A stretch of DNA of 64,000 nucleotides from Adiantum capillus-veneris (lineage: Eukaryota > Streptophyta > Polypodiopsida > Polypodiales > Pteridaceae): the NCBI GenBank assembly GCA_014529385.2, contig CM043944.1:63948248-64012247 (forward strand). The letters are read 5' to 3'. Under the pieces are notes generated by a model, which saw only the letters and a list, made by a program, of their open reading frames with translations, was not told the origin of the DNA and made no database searches. The position numbers and the translations under genes are program-made. Shown here in pieces: positions 37,601 to 48,905 of this stretch (position 1 is the first letter of the stretch; every line of letters begins with the position of its first letter).

Positions 37601-38814
37601 CAAAGAATACTACAAAGAGACATGATAATACCAGTTCAAGAGACTTGGAATTGTGCTGATAGTAACCAAGCCATCCTAAAATACCAAAATTGATGCTATG
37701 GATACTATACATGTCTAAGTTATGAAGGGTTATTAGATGAGGTACCAAAGTTCCTCATCATTTGGTTCTAGCTTTTGACAAGTACCCAGGTGAGAAACTT
37801 TAGGCATTGTGAGTTGAAGGTCTTTTTGAAATATCAATTGGGTATGGTATGTAACAAACAATACCTAGACCTCTTTAAAGCTTCGGAATGATTACTACCT
37901 TCCTCGGCCTCAAAGCATATTGCCATAAGAGGTAGAATTGCTCCCTTGAAACTATGTACATGGTTGCATAATACCAAATTCAAACCTATTCACATTGTAC
38001 ATAACCCAAGCAAGAGGAAACATTAATAGAAAATGATATGATGTACCTGAGAGTCATCTAGAAAATGAACCGGATGTTTACAACACTCTTCTCTTTAATT
38101 TTGAATTTACAAATGTCCTTTTTATTAGGACAGACCCTAGTCTCCAATGACCAGAAGGCATAGACTATATCCCTTGTCGAAGCGATCTTTGACAGGCAAA
38201 CAATGGTAGTACTTCATTCTCACCTTTCATGTGTAGCCGAGAAGTTGTTGCTGCAATGTTCCTACGATGAATACCTAATAGTGTTGCAATTTTAGATTGA
38301 TTCATTGTTGAGCCACCTGTAGTATTTAAAACCATGCTCAAAGAGGTTTTCTTGACGAAAAGGTCGTTTGCAGAACGAGGGACCTTGAGCTGTGTAAGTG
38401 TATTGCGGATGCCAGACACAAGATCGGATTCAACATCGGTGACCTAGAGCTTTGAAAATGTATTATGTTGGAGTAGTTCCTGGAAGAGCTCCTTTTACTC
38501 ACTAGCCACAAGACCTCGTGTTTGGTTGCACCAACATCGGTCCACTGCTGAGAAAATATTCTCCCTTGACTTGCATGTTGAAGCTCTCCCAATGATGTTG
38601 GGAACCCTTTCCTTGCTTCTTTGTTAACGCTTCTTTGTAGCCCAATAATCTCTCATGTAAGCGAGGTTTGTGAGAGATGAAGTGGCTGGAATGCTCATGC
38701 TTGGAGTAGTATCCATTTCGTGTTCAGTTGTTGGCTCGTAGGCATCAAAAGACGGGAAGCTCTCTAAGACCGGTATCTCCATTGGTGTGTGCAGAATTGT
38801 GTGCAGCTCGCACC

Positions 38815-38890
<76 letters not shown>

Positions 38891-39004
38891 ACTATGGCTA
38901 TGGTTTTGGCTGCTTAGACCATGGCTAGCATAGCCAGGACAAGGAGCATGTTGTTTCTGTTGTAGATGTAATACTTCATTTTTTTTCAACAACAGATTCA
39001 CCAA
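34640..39004 (-). pseudogene. Transposase-like gene (HTH, Cys cluster, DDE-like core), broken
   Basis: On the minus strand a frame from 39004 gives M-D-T-T-P-S-M-S-I-P (about 38715) and, near 38235-38300, S-K-I-A-T-L-L-G-I-H-R-R-N-I, an HTH-like segment. F-W-S-L-E-T-R-V-C-P-N-K-K-D follows (about 38100-38150), then H-P-V-H-F-L-D-D-S-Q. An intron (38046 down to 36075, donor CAG/GTACAT, acceptor GTATCTCAG) joins to M-E-L-Y-K-R-F-K. After this come R-Y-T-C-F-A-G-C with further Cys and E-C-S-Q-C-G-V, then H-W-V-W-S-D-G-A-T-S-Q-F-K (about 35165-35205), a TGA, and W-N-F-F-A-S-G-H-G-K-G-E-H-N-A-A (about 35060-35110). The S-D-G...Q-F-K and F-F-A-S-G-H-G-K-G motifs recur, to my recollection, in an unnamed protein group in plant and animal genomes. 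Several stops (for example TGA at 35162, likely from CGA) and frameshifts kill it. A (CT)n tract at 38817-38888 lies in its 5' part. Confidence 0.6.
36190..37790 (-). repeat. Tandem array, ~250-bp period, within an intron
   Basis: The phrase TCTCAATGACTTGGTACTGT (with variants) occurs at 36511, 36753, 37003, 37260 and 37509 (spacings 242, 250, 257, 249). Shorter, more diverged units lie near 36208 and 36328, and a decayed one after 37740. Units share CCAAAGTTCCAAAG, AAAGTTAAGAT(T/A)ACCAAAC and CATGATAATA. GGTAC/GTACC words are very frequent. It is fully contained in the 1,972-bp intron of the minus-strand transposase-like pseudogene. Confidence 0.9.
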
Positions 39005-39019
39005 AGGTTTGTTGTGTCA

Positions 39020-39560
39020 AGGACACCACATTTTGTACCACCAATACCTGCTTTTAGCCACATTGCTAGTCACTATGCTACACACTCTTTGGCTAGTTTT
39101 ACTTAGTTAGATAATGTGAGAATTATATTTTATATGTAAGATAGGGGTATGATAGTTTTCTTCATTGATTGTCATATAAGCGTAGAAAGGAGGGTCATAT
39201 TGCCTAATATGAGTCGTATATAGGGGTTTTTTCAAAGTTTTCCGCTCACAGGTGGCATCTCGTTTTGTATATAGAGTGAATCCCTCGGGCTTGATCGCAT
39301 GTCTGTCTTGGCCCTTGGCTTGTCGCCCAGTCTTACCCTAGGCCTGACATTACTCCTCCCTTAGAGAAGCATTTTCGTCCTAAAAAGCAAAAGTGGTTGT
39401 ATCTTCATAAGAACACTAATGTTTTCCACAATGGCATCCTTCATGGATTCAGTTGGCCGTTTGACCGGAACACGGTTCAGTAGTAGGAGGTTCAATGAAA
39501 TCAAGAATAATATCTTGATTTTCCAATTGTCTTGTGTAACCGACACATATCCAACATAGT
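39020..39560 (-). mobile_element. Possible 3' end of a chromovirus (Pol end, PPT, LTR)
   Basis: On the minus strand a frame ends L-L-F-R-T-K-M-L-L, then TAA, then G-R-S-N-V-R. This resembles the common chromovirus Pol end L-E-D-K-x-L-L-Q-G-G-S-N-V-R, with CAA changed to TAA. AAGGGAGGAGTAA would be the PPT, and TGTCAGG (39349 downward) the LTR start. The rest of the element was not recognised at 39560-43000, so this rests on the junction alone. Confidence 0.35.
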
Positions 39561-42500
39561 GCGTATAGACTCCCTTTAGGACTCACTTGAGTATGTTAAA
39601 CGAGTTCACAACTAAGATATACCCAAAAGAGTACCTCTTTTCACTTTCCATGAAAGTAAGTGGCTGGCGTAACTCATCGGAAAAGTACAAGTCCTTGACT
39701 TGTTATCATTCTTCATCAATAGACAAGCCCTCCATAACTAGTGTTCAAGGTTGAGAATCCGACTTAAACATGAAGAGACTAAATCGAGTCACAGACATAC
39801 TTTACCTGATAATAAGCAAACTCCAACTAGAGTGATACTTGCTTACTAATTGGATTACTTGGTGCTGACGTACATGCTTTTCATATCCTTTAGCACAAGA
39901 TTACACTTGAAATTTATCTATCCTCTTTGGATAAATGATAGTACTGAGTTGTGTTTCCTCATCGTTTACAGATAGTCTTATAAAATGATTGGTAAATAGG
40001 GATAACAATATCTTACAACATGACTGAGGAATCAACAATGCTATAAATACGCATCTTGGCTAACTTGAAAGATCTACTTTCTACACAAATTGAGCCATGA
40101 CCTCTATTGGTGATTGTTAGATCTATGTCATTAATATGCATGCTGCTCCAAATCAGCCTTTGCTAAACACTAGGGGCCATTTACCTAGTGTGCATGCATT
40201 TAACATAAAGCAGACCCAAACCTGCATATCCATGACCATACTTGCCAATATGGCGAACATGATTCTCATATCACACATGAAAGAGGAGTGTAAATAATTC
40301 TGGAAAGATTTCTATTGCAATGATTTGCAAGCCTTGCTAAAACGTTTGAACCATAATAGAATGTGAAACATAAATCACTTTTAGGTACAGACAATGAAAC
40401 ATTTTCATTAACAACACATAGCCTTGCTATATGCATAAACAACCATCCATTAATGTTGTATAGCAACACTTGTAACCTTAACAAGTCATTCTAAGTATCT
40501 GACAATTTTTTGCCATTGAAATTGTTTTTGATACTACATGCTCAAAATGGTCTATAAAACAAATTTGACCATCACTTAGGGACTTTGTTGTGACACATAA
40601 TTGAAATAATGGGCGTCAATGTCAGTCCCAGAGACTCATATTCTCCACATGTGGAATATGTCTTAGATAAGGATGTCTAAAAAAAGAATATCCTTCAAGT
40701 ACAAGATGTATGTGAGTGTGGAGGTAACTATAAACATTTAGCAACATGAGTGAGAGGGACCCCCATATACTTTGCTCCACATTTGCTTAACCGAACTCCT
40801 TGAGTTCCTAGACCATGTTGTATCCCATGTGACAACATGTGCCAAATCAAAACCGGGCCATATAGGCTTATCACTGCAAACTACAGAAATTACATGGTAC
40901 AATACTTCCTAAAAGTTTCTTTTGCTCTCACGTGACCTTGTCATGTGCATGGTGAAAAAAGTGGAAGTATCATATACATTCCATTCTAGGAACACTTCCG
41001 TGGAGTATCGAAGCCTGACTTCAAGAGCCTCAATACTTACACAACCTGTCAACTAAACACTAAAGAGAAATCAGTGAATAGACACAAACAATTACCTGAT
41101 TAGTATTGCCCGCGTCTTAGGAATGTAAAACCCTTGGCATATTCCAAATGATACGGTGATTACCTCGTGATAAATGAGAAGATATTTCCTTGAAATTACA
41201 AATGTGAAGGTTCCAAGAATTGACCATCAACACTTAGTGAGTGATTTAGTAATCACGAGCTGGGGCCTACCCTAAAACTATGCTCATATAGACACTCTGA
41301 GTGCCATAGACAAAATAGGAGATCCACTCAAGTTGGAATTGTATTCTGAACTGGATCTTTTCTAGACGTGAAAATCCATAATCTTCGGTTTTTGTGAATC
41401 GCCGTGTTGTTTTAAAATGTGTGCTTCGTCCATACACCATGGTAGAGATAAGCCTTTACAAGTTTAAAACTTTCAAAAACTCAACTTGATGTTCACACTT
41501 AAAGTATGTAGTGCTAAAATAACACCCAAAAAAATAGTAATGGCAAGACTCTTGCTTATCCATTAGAATCGATGGATACTCAAATGGATATAATTATTCG
41601 ATCTTGAAAGCAATCATTGATGGATTACAAACAGATGGCTATTAGCCATTCCAAAATAGATGGCTCTTAGCCTTCCAAAAATAGAGGGCTCTTAGCCTTT
41701 CCTGTTACCATATCGTCATATTTTTTTTATAGTAAAATTATGCCTAATTTAACTTTTCCCACAAAGAATTAGGAAAGAGAGAGAGAATGCAGGGTTGAGG
41801 AAAATCCCTTATTCTAGTGTGTTATACGCCCCTTGCTACATATGCCTCTGTGCAGACAATGGTTGTGCCGTAGCTTATCTTATAAGCGTACAATAGTGTG
41901 CGCGTACAATGCTCTCGTAGAGAGAGATAACATAAGTCACATCTTGACCCACCTACCTTGTATGTGGTCGTGAATTTACCAAGGTGACTTATGGAACTTT
42001 ATCTGTTAGTAAACATAAATAAAAAATGTTTTAAGACATCAATAACTTACCTCGTCCTTGACAGAGTAGCTAGTGTTATAGTGAAAGCATAAACACTAAG
42101 GAGATGGAATTATGTCGACCTCATTAGCATGTTGTGCATGCAGAGGTATAAACCCCTGGCAAAATGATGGCCCCTACAAATTGATATGATATCAAAAGTG
42201 CCTTGCACAAGTGGACATGGATACATCACAATTCGCCGCTGTCATACGTAAATTGTGAGCTTATATCCTCACTTTGCCAAATTCCCATAACTATGTGCCA
42301 CTGTCGTTGATTCGAAGTCAATGACAGGATCTTGGCACGGGTTAGAAGCCTTGCTTTTCATTATGCTTTCAAAGCACTTTGCTTTGTACAATAGGCAATC
42401 CTTGCCAACTTAAAGGTTAAGATGTAGACAAAGAAGAAAACTTGAAATTGTCTAACCTAGGTGCTCTGCTGTGACCAGTTGTCTTGAGTTTTTAAAATAA

Positions 42501-43260
42501 AAACTTGCCTAAATTTGGCTCATAGCCATATCTGTTGTGCGAGAGAGAGTTGTCGTATGCATCATATACATTGTCTTGGCACATAATGAAATAACCTTGC
42601 AGACACTTGCCAAGTCCGCCCCACATTTGTATGCTCATAGCATATTCCAAATGTGGGAAGTCTTGTCTTTGCATGATACATCTCAGTAGCCCCACTTTGA
42701 ATGCTACCATTGCTCATATAGTGACAGATACTCTTTTGCTCATAGACAGATGCCATAGCAAAAGAAAGTCAACATGGTCGATCATTCACAAAAAATTGAC
42801 CTTGTCTAATTGTAGATCTTATTAAGAAGCATAACAATACGTGCAAGTTATGCATCTCGTACCTGCTTGGCTTGATGACTATTATCCTTGATCATTCACA
42901 GACATCCATTGCATACCATAGCTATCGAGCACATGCTCAATGAATAAAAATCAACTATGTACCTAATTAAGTACGCCTGTTCGGGTCTTGCTGTCTTAAT
43001 AACCGAATGAGTTGCAATCAAGAAGAAAATTGAGAAATTCTTTGTCAGATATCCTTGCTTGGTTCAATAGATTCTCTACTTCTTTGCCATATATACTTGC
43101 TTGAAGTCCTTCATTGTTAATCCTTCTTGCAATTTCTCTCCAATGAGGGTTCATGATAACCCCATCAACTTTAGACAGCCAGGGGGGACTAGTGCGATAT
43201 GGAGTTTTGGAAGTATCTGGTTAATTCACCCCATTCCATTGCCCCTGTTGGTCTATTGCA
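39561..43260. other. Long stretch without recognisable gene
   Basis: AT-rich, with short open frames only. No transposon protein, RNA gene or clear repeat was recognised. The phrase GCATATTCCAAATG occurs twice (near 41137 and 42638), with a related inverted word near 40640. Confidence 0.4.
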
Positions 43261-43263
43261 CTT

Positions 43264-44060
43264 TCACACCAGCTCTCCTATGATGCCACTCAGTCTTAGG
43301 CTAGCCCACCTCAGGGCTAAAAGTTTTTTGTGCATCTCGATCCCTTTCCACTGACCGCCTTCAGAGAAATTTTTTTCCTTGTCAATCATATCCTTGGTCA
43401 TGATAGCCCAAGATTGGTCTTGATTTGCATTTGAGACCACAAACTTGGCACATAGGGCCTCAACATGAAAAACACGGTTGAGAACCCGAAGGCCACCTTG
43501 GGCCAACGGTCGAGCAATACCTTCCCACTTTGCCCATTGCCACGGCGATGAGGCTTTAGTGTTGTTCCTCCATAAGAATATTTTAAGTGGTTTCAAAAAC
43601 TCCTTCCAGTTACATTTGGCTATTTTGAGGAGCAAGCTAGTGAAGGCAATATAAGGAAGCATAAATAGATTAATCACACTGAATCGACTATGGAAGGGAA
43701 TCAGCACATACTCCCACCTTCTCATTTTCCTCTAAATCTTCTCAAGGACCCACTGGAACCTTTGCTTGTGAGTAACATCCACCCCTAAGGGGGCCCTCAC
43801 ATGCCTGAAAATCCCACCTTTAGACATAATCTCCCCTGACCAGACCTTTGGGTCAAATGAGTCGTTTCCATCAAGGAGATTAGTCTAGATTTCACAATAC
43901 TACACTTTGACCAAGAAGCCACGACAAATATCTGCACAATCTCAAGGGTCTTCATGAGCACCTTAGGGTAGACTTTCAAGAAGAGGAGGGAGTTGTCGCA
44001 AACATCTTGGCCAAGAGCTGGTCGTTGTCGGGCAAAGTTAACACTAATGACTAAGGCTTT
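43264..44060 (-). pseudogene. L1-type LINE ORF2 fragment (RT end)
   Basis: On the minus strand, N-S-L-L-F-L-K (about 43965-43990) matches the region right after the catalytic A-D-D of L1-type RTs (here damaged to C-D-N). After it comes the thumb-like segment S-W-S-K-C-S-I-V-K-S-R (cf. the usual G-x-x-I-N-x-x-K-S). Then I-F-L-W-R-N-N, W-A-K-W-E-G-I and A-Q-G-G-L-R-V-L-N (43480-43575) form the post-RT block W-x3-C-x-P-K-x-x-G-G-L-G. It is truncated on both sides and broken by stops. Confidence 0.75.
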
Positions 44061-44269
44061 ATCTTTTCTACCTCATAGTCGAGGAAGACTATGATTTCAA
44101 GAGAGAGGTAATGTCATAACCAACACGGACCCAATGGTAAAGGGGTCCAAATGAGAGATGGTCTGTCAAAGAGCAAGGCTAGCTAATGGAGCTAAAATAC
44201 CTTAGGGTCAGCTTCATTAAAGACCTCCGAAGGTTAGTATTAAAAAGTCCTTTGACCTTAGGTAAGCTA

Positions 44270-44475
44270 GGACTGAGCTTGAGGTGGGAACCCGGCCTAA
44301 GCTTAAGGTGCTTGTCGTGCTTGATGACTAAGGTGCTTGAGGTGCTTGTCGTGCTTGCTGACTAAGGTGCTTGAGGTGCTTGTTGTGCTTGCCGACTAGG
44401 AAGCTTGAGGTGCTTGTGGGAACACCACCCAAGCTTGAGGTGCTTTGTTATGTTTGCTGACTAAGGTGCTTGAGG
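44270..44475 (+). repeat. Minisatellite, ~34-bp unit
   Basis: AAGGTGCTTGAGGTGCTTGT followed by CGTGCTTGCTGACT is repeated with variants about five times. The last units are separated by a short insertion. Confidence 0.75.
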
Positions 44476-44915
44476 GTAAGGTGTGCAAAAGTCAACATCT
44501 ATCCCTACAAGGAGGGGGCGAGCCCTACAAGAGGGGGGATGAGAGAGAACACACACACACACTCACACAAGGCAAGCTTGGTACAAAGAAAGCAAAAGGG
44601 ACACTTGTCAAATTCTTCCTCATGTTGCCCTCATAGTGTGCCTAAAGCCTATTGGTTGGCCACCCAAGGGCTCCAATGATAAATTAGTAGATTTAATTAA
44701 TTGTTTTTGTATTTATCAAGTCCTCTCTCTCAAAGGGGAAAGGGGGACACTTGTCCCAAGGCTAGCATGCTTGCTTGACATGCATCTTGCTTGTAATTGG
44801 CCAGACTTGTAGGGGTCCAATGAGCTTCAGACTTGTAGGGGTCCAATGAGCTTCAAGCTGGTGCTAGAAGAGGGGGTCAACCAAGGAAGCTAGGGGCATG
44901 CTTGGGGGGTATACT

Positions 44916-44953
44916 CTCCCCCCCCCCCCCCCCCCCCCCACACACACACACTC
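44916..44953 (+). repeat. Poly(C) run joined to (CA)n
   Basis: About 22 C residues run directly into CACACACACACA. A second, longer example of the same arrangement is at 46899. Confidence 0.93.
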
Positions 44954-45435
44954 TCTCATTGTGTGAAGTGCAAAGTGCAAGAGCTCCATCTCCTTCTCCA
45001 AGCAAGTAGAGAAGTTGAGAGCCTACACCAACACCCTTGGCTATGGAATGCAAATCCAACCAAGAGCCATGCTTCAATGCTTAAGCTTGCCATCTTCTCC
45101 GTCTTCATTACTATGCTGTTATGTATGCTAGCAAGAAGAGTGATAAGTGAGGAACTAGTTCTTTCTCCTATGAAATATTTCTTCTTCCTCTTCCCTACCC
45201 TCATTTCCCGCTAGCTCTCTCCACCTTCGAAGGTGTTTGAGGCCTTGGGATTGAGGCTTGGGTAGTTAATGCTTTCCACAAAGTTTATGTTATGCTTGGG
45301 ATGCATGAAGCTTTCCATCTTCATTGCATCACCTAGGTCACAAGGAACACAAAGATTGTATTGGACCAAGTCTCTCTTGATGGGAGAAACTATAATACAA
45401 ATGCCTATTGGAGGGGGGACCGGCTCCACATAAAT

Positions 45436-45535
45436 CTGAATACCCAATACATCCACAATCACTTTCTCACCACCCCAAGGACACGCTGAATACCCAATAC
45501 ATCCACAATCACTTTCTCACCACCCCAAGGACATG
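45436..45535 (+). repeat. 50-bp perfect-type tandem duplication
   Basis: CTGAATACCCAATACATCCA starts at 45436 and again at 45486. The two 50-bp copies differ only at the last bases (ACACG/ACATG). Confidence 0.93.
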
Positions 45536-45631
45536 CTATGCCAAGAGAGAAGGGACACTCTTGTTGAAAATCTACTATACCCTTGGATGGGGCACCGACC
45601 AATATGGGTGTGTGTACATGTGTGTGTGTGT

Positions 45632-45632
<1 letters not shown>

Positions 45633-45697
<65 letters not shown>

Positions 45698-45857
45698 CCC
45701 TGGAGGCATCCACGTGCCATTTAAAATGTGACTCTACTTTTCCTTTTGAAGGCCATAAAGAAACTCAAGTCCTCAAATTTGATGGGTGACTTCACTTTGA
45801 TACTCTATCTTAAAGAGCATAAGGAATTCTCATCGCTTTCTGCTTCCATGCATCGTG

Positions 45858-45904
<47 letters not shown>

Positions 45905-45947
45905 ATTCCAACACACTTCAAAGATTCACTTGACCAAGACTCGAAGC

Positions 45948-45994
<47 letters not shown>

Positions 45995-46176
45995 TTTAAT
46001 GTCATAGGAACACATCAAGAGACCTCGAAGCTCTATCTGATAAGTCTTGAACTCAAGACATGGTATTTAAGAGGGAAGAGAGAAATCCCAAAGATTTACT
46101 TGACAAGTATAGTTTCCTTCTCTTATTTAATGAGAGAAATCCCAAAGATCTACCCGACAAGTATTGAACTCAAAAC

Positions 46177-46211
<35 letters not shown>

Positions 46212-46295
46212 GAGGGAGGGAGAGAGGGGGGGAATTTTTACTGTCATAAGAACGATCCAAATAGATATCATCGACAAGTCTTGATCTCAAGATCT
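45633..46295 (+). repeat. Cluster of (GA)n tracts with linked short units
   Basis: (GA)n lies at about 45636-45692, 45859-45900, 45951-45991 and 46193-46230. The unit GGTTTTAATGTCATAGGAAC to CTTGAACTCAAGAC follows the third tract, and a related unit (TTTTTACTGTCATAAGAAC to CTTGATCTCAAGAT) follows the fourth. CCCAAAGAT(T/C)TAC occurs twice between. A homologous unit follows (GA)n at 57006. Confidence 0.7.
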
Positions 46296-46531
46296 AATAA
46301 AAAAAAGAGAGGGAATTTTCATCTTTCGACAATGATTACCAAGACTAAAAGTACACCCTCCTCGCTTATGGATACAAAGACAACTACATATTTATGTATG
46401 TGTGTGACCCAATGGCCATGCTTTTCTTGGCCGTAGCAACCTGCGGGTCACACACACCAGTTCATTTGGAAGGCATTTGTTACAGAGCCTTCAAAAATTA
46501 GGAGGGCGGGAATCTTACTCGGAGTGGAACG

Positions 46532-46762
46532 ATGGAGAAAGTAGCGGAAGATGAGTCCATGGAGAGCATGATGGCTGCGCTCTTCCAAGCGGAGGATGAC
46601 GACGACGAAGAAATCAAGCAGCTGCAAGCTCACATTCAGACATTGGCCGCCAAAGCTCAGGAATATAGCTCCCATGGCCCTGCCCTCATCTCCTCTCGTC
46701 TTCAGACATACCTCCAGAACAGACGGCCCCTCTTCACCCCTGACCTGCTTTCAGGCAAGTAG
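46532..46762 (+). CDS. Possible first coding exon of a host gene, product unknown
   Basis: An ORF of 76 codons has a good start context (AACGATGG) and balanced, less repetitive codon use than its surroundings. It encodes an acidic stretch (E-D-D-D-D-E-E) followed by a likely helix (Q-L-Q-A-H-I-Q-T-L-A-A-K) and S-R-L-Q-T-Y-L-Q-N-R-R-P-L-F. It may simply end at TAG 46760. However, CTTTCAG/GCAAGT at 46754-46760 is the exact consensus of GC-AG introns, so the exon could end at 46754 and be spliced to exons I could not find. No family recognised. Confidence 0.4.
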   Translation: MEKVAEDESMESMMAALFQAEDDDDEEIKQLQAHIQTLAAKAQEYSSHGPALISSRLQTYLQNRRPLFTPDLLSGK

Positions 46763-46897
46763 AGAGGGTTTCCATTATTCTGGAATGTTTATCTCTAAGT
46801 TTGGAAAAAACATGCATGTTCTAGGTTTAGAAACTACTATAAAATTATTAGGCAGAGTTAAGTTCTTCCTAAAAAAAATTAAGTTCTGGAGAAAGGT

Positions 46898-46898
<1 letters not shown>

Positions 46899-46931
<33 letters not shown>

Positions 46932-46960
46932 CACACACACACACACACGCACACACACAA
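46899..46960 (+). repeat. Poly(C) run joined to (CA)n
   Basis: Nearly 30 C residues followed by AACACACACACA. Same arrangement as at 44916. Confidence 0.93.
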
Positions 46961-47169
46961 AGTTTAAGAAGCAGCCATATCCGCTTGCATCTTGGAATCT
47001 TATTTGCAAACCCCAAACCCTCCTTCACTTGCATTTAGGCTTTTCAGATGTTTGAGGTCTCGAGTATGGATGAGACATTTGAATATCATCTTTTCAAGCT
47101 ATGTTTCTGCTCTAAAGAAGTCAGTGATCTGATCTCCCTTTGTGATTGTCTCCCATTGTCTAATCTCCT

Positions 47170-47490
47170 TTAGAGACTCTCCCTGTGTCTGCTCGACTCT
47201 AGCAAAAACAACCCGAGGCATCTGTGATCTTGATATCTCATGACTCTAGCTAGTGATGCAAAACCCTCTCTGAATAGATCGTGAAAGTGGCCTTGTATCT
47301 CATAGTATACCGGACAATGACATATGTGATGTAACTCTGGCTCTGCTCTATATGACACAACTGGTAATTCCTGGCCTCTGCTGGTACTCATCTAAATCTG
47401 CCAGTCTCAATCTCTAGCTGATGCAATGATGTGCGCATCTGACTAAGAGCATATCGTATCCCATGGGATAAATTAGTCTTCATGTAGGTC
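47170..47490 (-). pseudogene. Non-LTR retroelement C-terminal fragment
   Basis: On the minus strand, Q-L-E-I-E-T-G-R-F, then after a frame change E-L-H-H-I-C-H-C-P-V-Y-Y-E-I-Q and F-H-D-L-F, match the end of LINE ORF2 proteins. There a Cys-His finger carries E-x-x-H-x-x-x-x-C-P-x-Y. The upstream RT was not seen; a (TA)n(GA)n compound tract begins at 47515. Confidence 0.65.
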
Positions 47491-47514
47491 TGATCACATA
47501 TCCATCCTCTGGTA

Positions 47515-47526
47515 GATATATATATC

Positions 47527-47615
<89 letters not shown>
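47515..47615 (+). repeat. Compound (TA)n(GA)n microsatellite
   Basis: About 35 bp of TA/ATCTATA repeats run directly into about 64 bp of (GA)n. Confidence 0.95.
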
Positions 47616-47616
<1 letters not shown>

Positions 47617-47855
47617 TGAAGAATCAAAAGCCAGAGAGATAGAGCGCCCACTAAGTAGGTCACAAGTGGCAGACATCAAACAAATTCTGGTAAGTCCCCC
47701 ACTTGCTCAGAATCTAGAAAAGCCTCATAACACTGGGTACAACCACAAAGAAGCCCTCACTTACTAGATCTAGATGGAAAACCCGAGAGATGACCTCCAA
47801 AACTCTTAACACCCCCTCTCCAGTCCTAGGTGCGCAACAAGACCAGGTATCTGGC

Positions 47856-48179
47856 TATAAAAGGACACTTTATTGCTTCTCCTTGGATTTGGCATGCTTG
47901 TATTGTCTAGTGTACACTCAGGCTAGCCGCCCACATGCATAGCATGGAGGTTGCATCTTCTCCTGATCGGGCCATTTTGGCTGGCCACACACCCTATTAG
48001 GGCTTTTATCCCATTTATTGTGGGGTATATTGTATCTCTGAGGTTAGCCGACTTGGCATTGTCGGCGCTATATTGGGGGTCACTTCCCCTTGCTTTTCAT
48101 GTATATTGTATTGTGCCTAGAGGCACCCCCAATGCGGGTCGCCATCCACACCATGGTCAAGCTATGGGATGATGCCCTT

Positions 48180-48222
<43 letters not shown>
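47856..48222 (+). promoter_or_regulatory. LTR-like promoter followed by (CT)n
   Basis: TATAAAAGG (47856-47864) is followed by GC-balanced leader-like sequence and a (CT)n tract at 48185-48221. This resembles the promoter-plus-CT arrangement at 50001 and 55203. No ORF of an element was recognised nearby; boundaries unknown. Confidence 0.4.
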
Positions 48223-48223
<1 letters not shown>

Positions 48224-48572
48224 GTTGGCTACACATACTTGATATCAATCTTTAGAGCCTAGTTGTGCTTGATCCTGGTCATCCCTTCTCCCCGTCTCAA
48301 AATAGTAAAACTCCGCTTTCTTCCCTCTCTTGCTACCTTTTAAAAACAGAAAGTCAGGCTGGGGCATTGATTGTTGGCGTTCTTTACTACCTTTAGAGTT
48401 GCTTACACTCACCCTCGATAACCTTACAGTAGACTTATCCCCCAACCTGGCAGTAGGCCACTCTCAGCTCATTCACATGAGAGCCACACCGAGTCGCGGT
48501 TTGGTGGCATTGTTGGCGCGGATTCTGTTTTGGTTGACACCGAAGGATTGGAGGCAGGAGATACAGGCAAGA

Positions 48573-48905
48573 CGGCATAGACAGATTGGTCTGGCGTTTC
48601 CTCTTCTCAGAGGATCTTCACAACGCAGACTTCTCAGTCTGGCTTCCTTACTTCTTCATACAGGATGATCACGGTGCAGACAGCTTGGTCTGACCACACC
48701 TCCTCTTCACAGCGCAGACTGTTGAGTCTGGCTTTTTCCTCCTCTTGCATTACCCTACCTACTGAAAGGACGGTCAATCGGGTGGTGGTCCATGCGGTCT
48801 CTCGGTGACTGCTGCAGCTTACTATAGCTTCTACAATGCAGATTGCTTAGTTTGGCTTTCCTTGATTCGAAGGACGTTTACGGCGTAGAATGCTACATCT
48901 GGCCT
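48573..48905 (+). repeat. Degenerate ~48-bp repeats containing GCAGAC...GTCTGGC
   Basis: The inverted-repeat word (GCAGAC, six bases, GTCTGGC or near variants) occurs near 48577, 48622, 48672, 48713, 48836 and 48884. Most spacings are about 42-50 bp. Each can form a short hairpin. Confidence 0.6.

Noticed and set aside
39561-43000. Remaining body of the proposed minus-strand chromovirus
   Set aside because: Minus-strand frames were read near the junction and scanned further out; no integrase, RNase H or RT motif appears, so the element cannot be extended.
44270-44475. CRISPR-like direct repeats
   Set aside because: Units are contiguous variants of one 34-bp word without unique spacers; it is a minisatellite in eukaryotic DNA.
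46755-47060. Splice acceptor TTTTCAG near 47047 as partner of the GC donor at 46755
   Set aside because: Joining gives a stop after two codons, so it does not extend the proposed exon.
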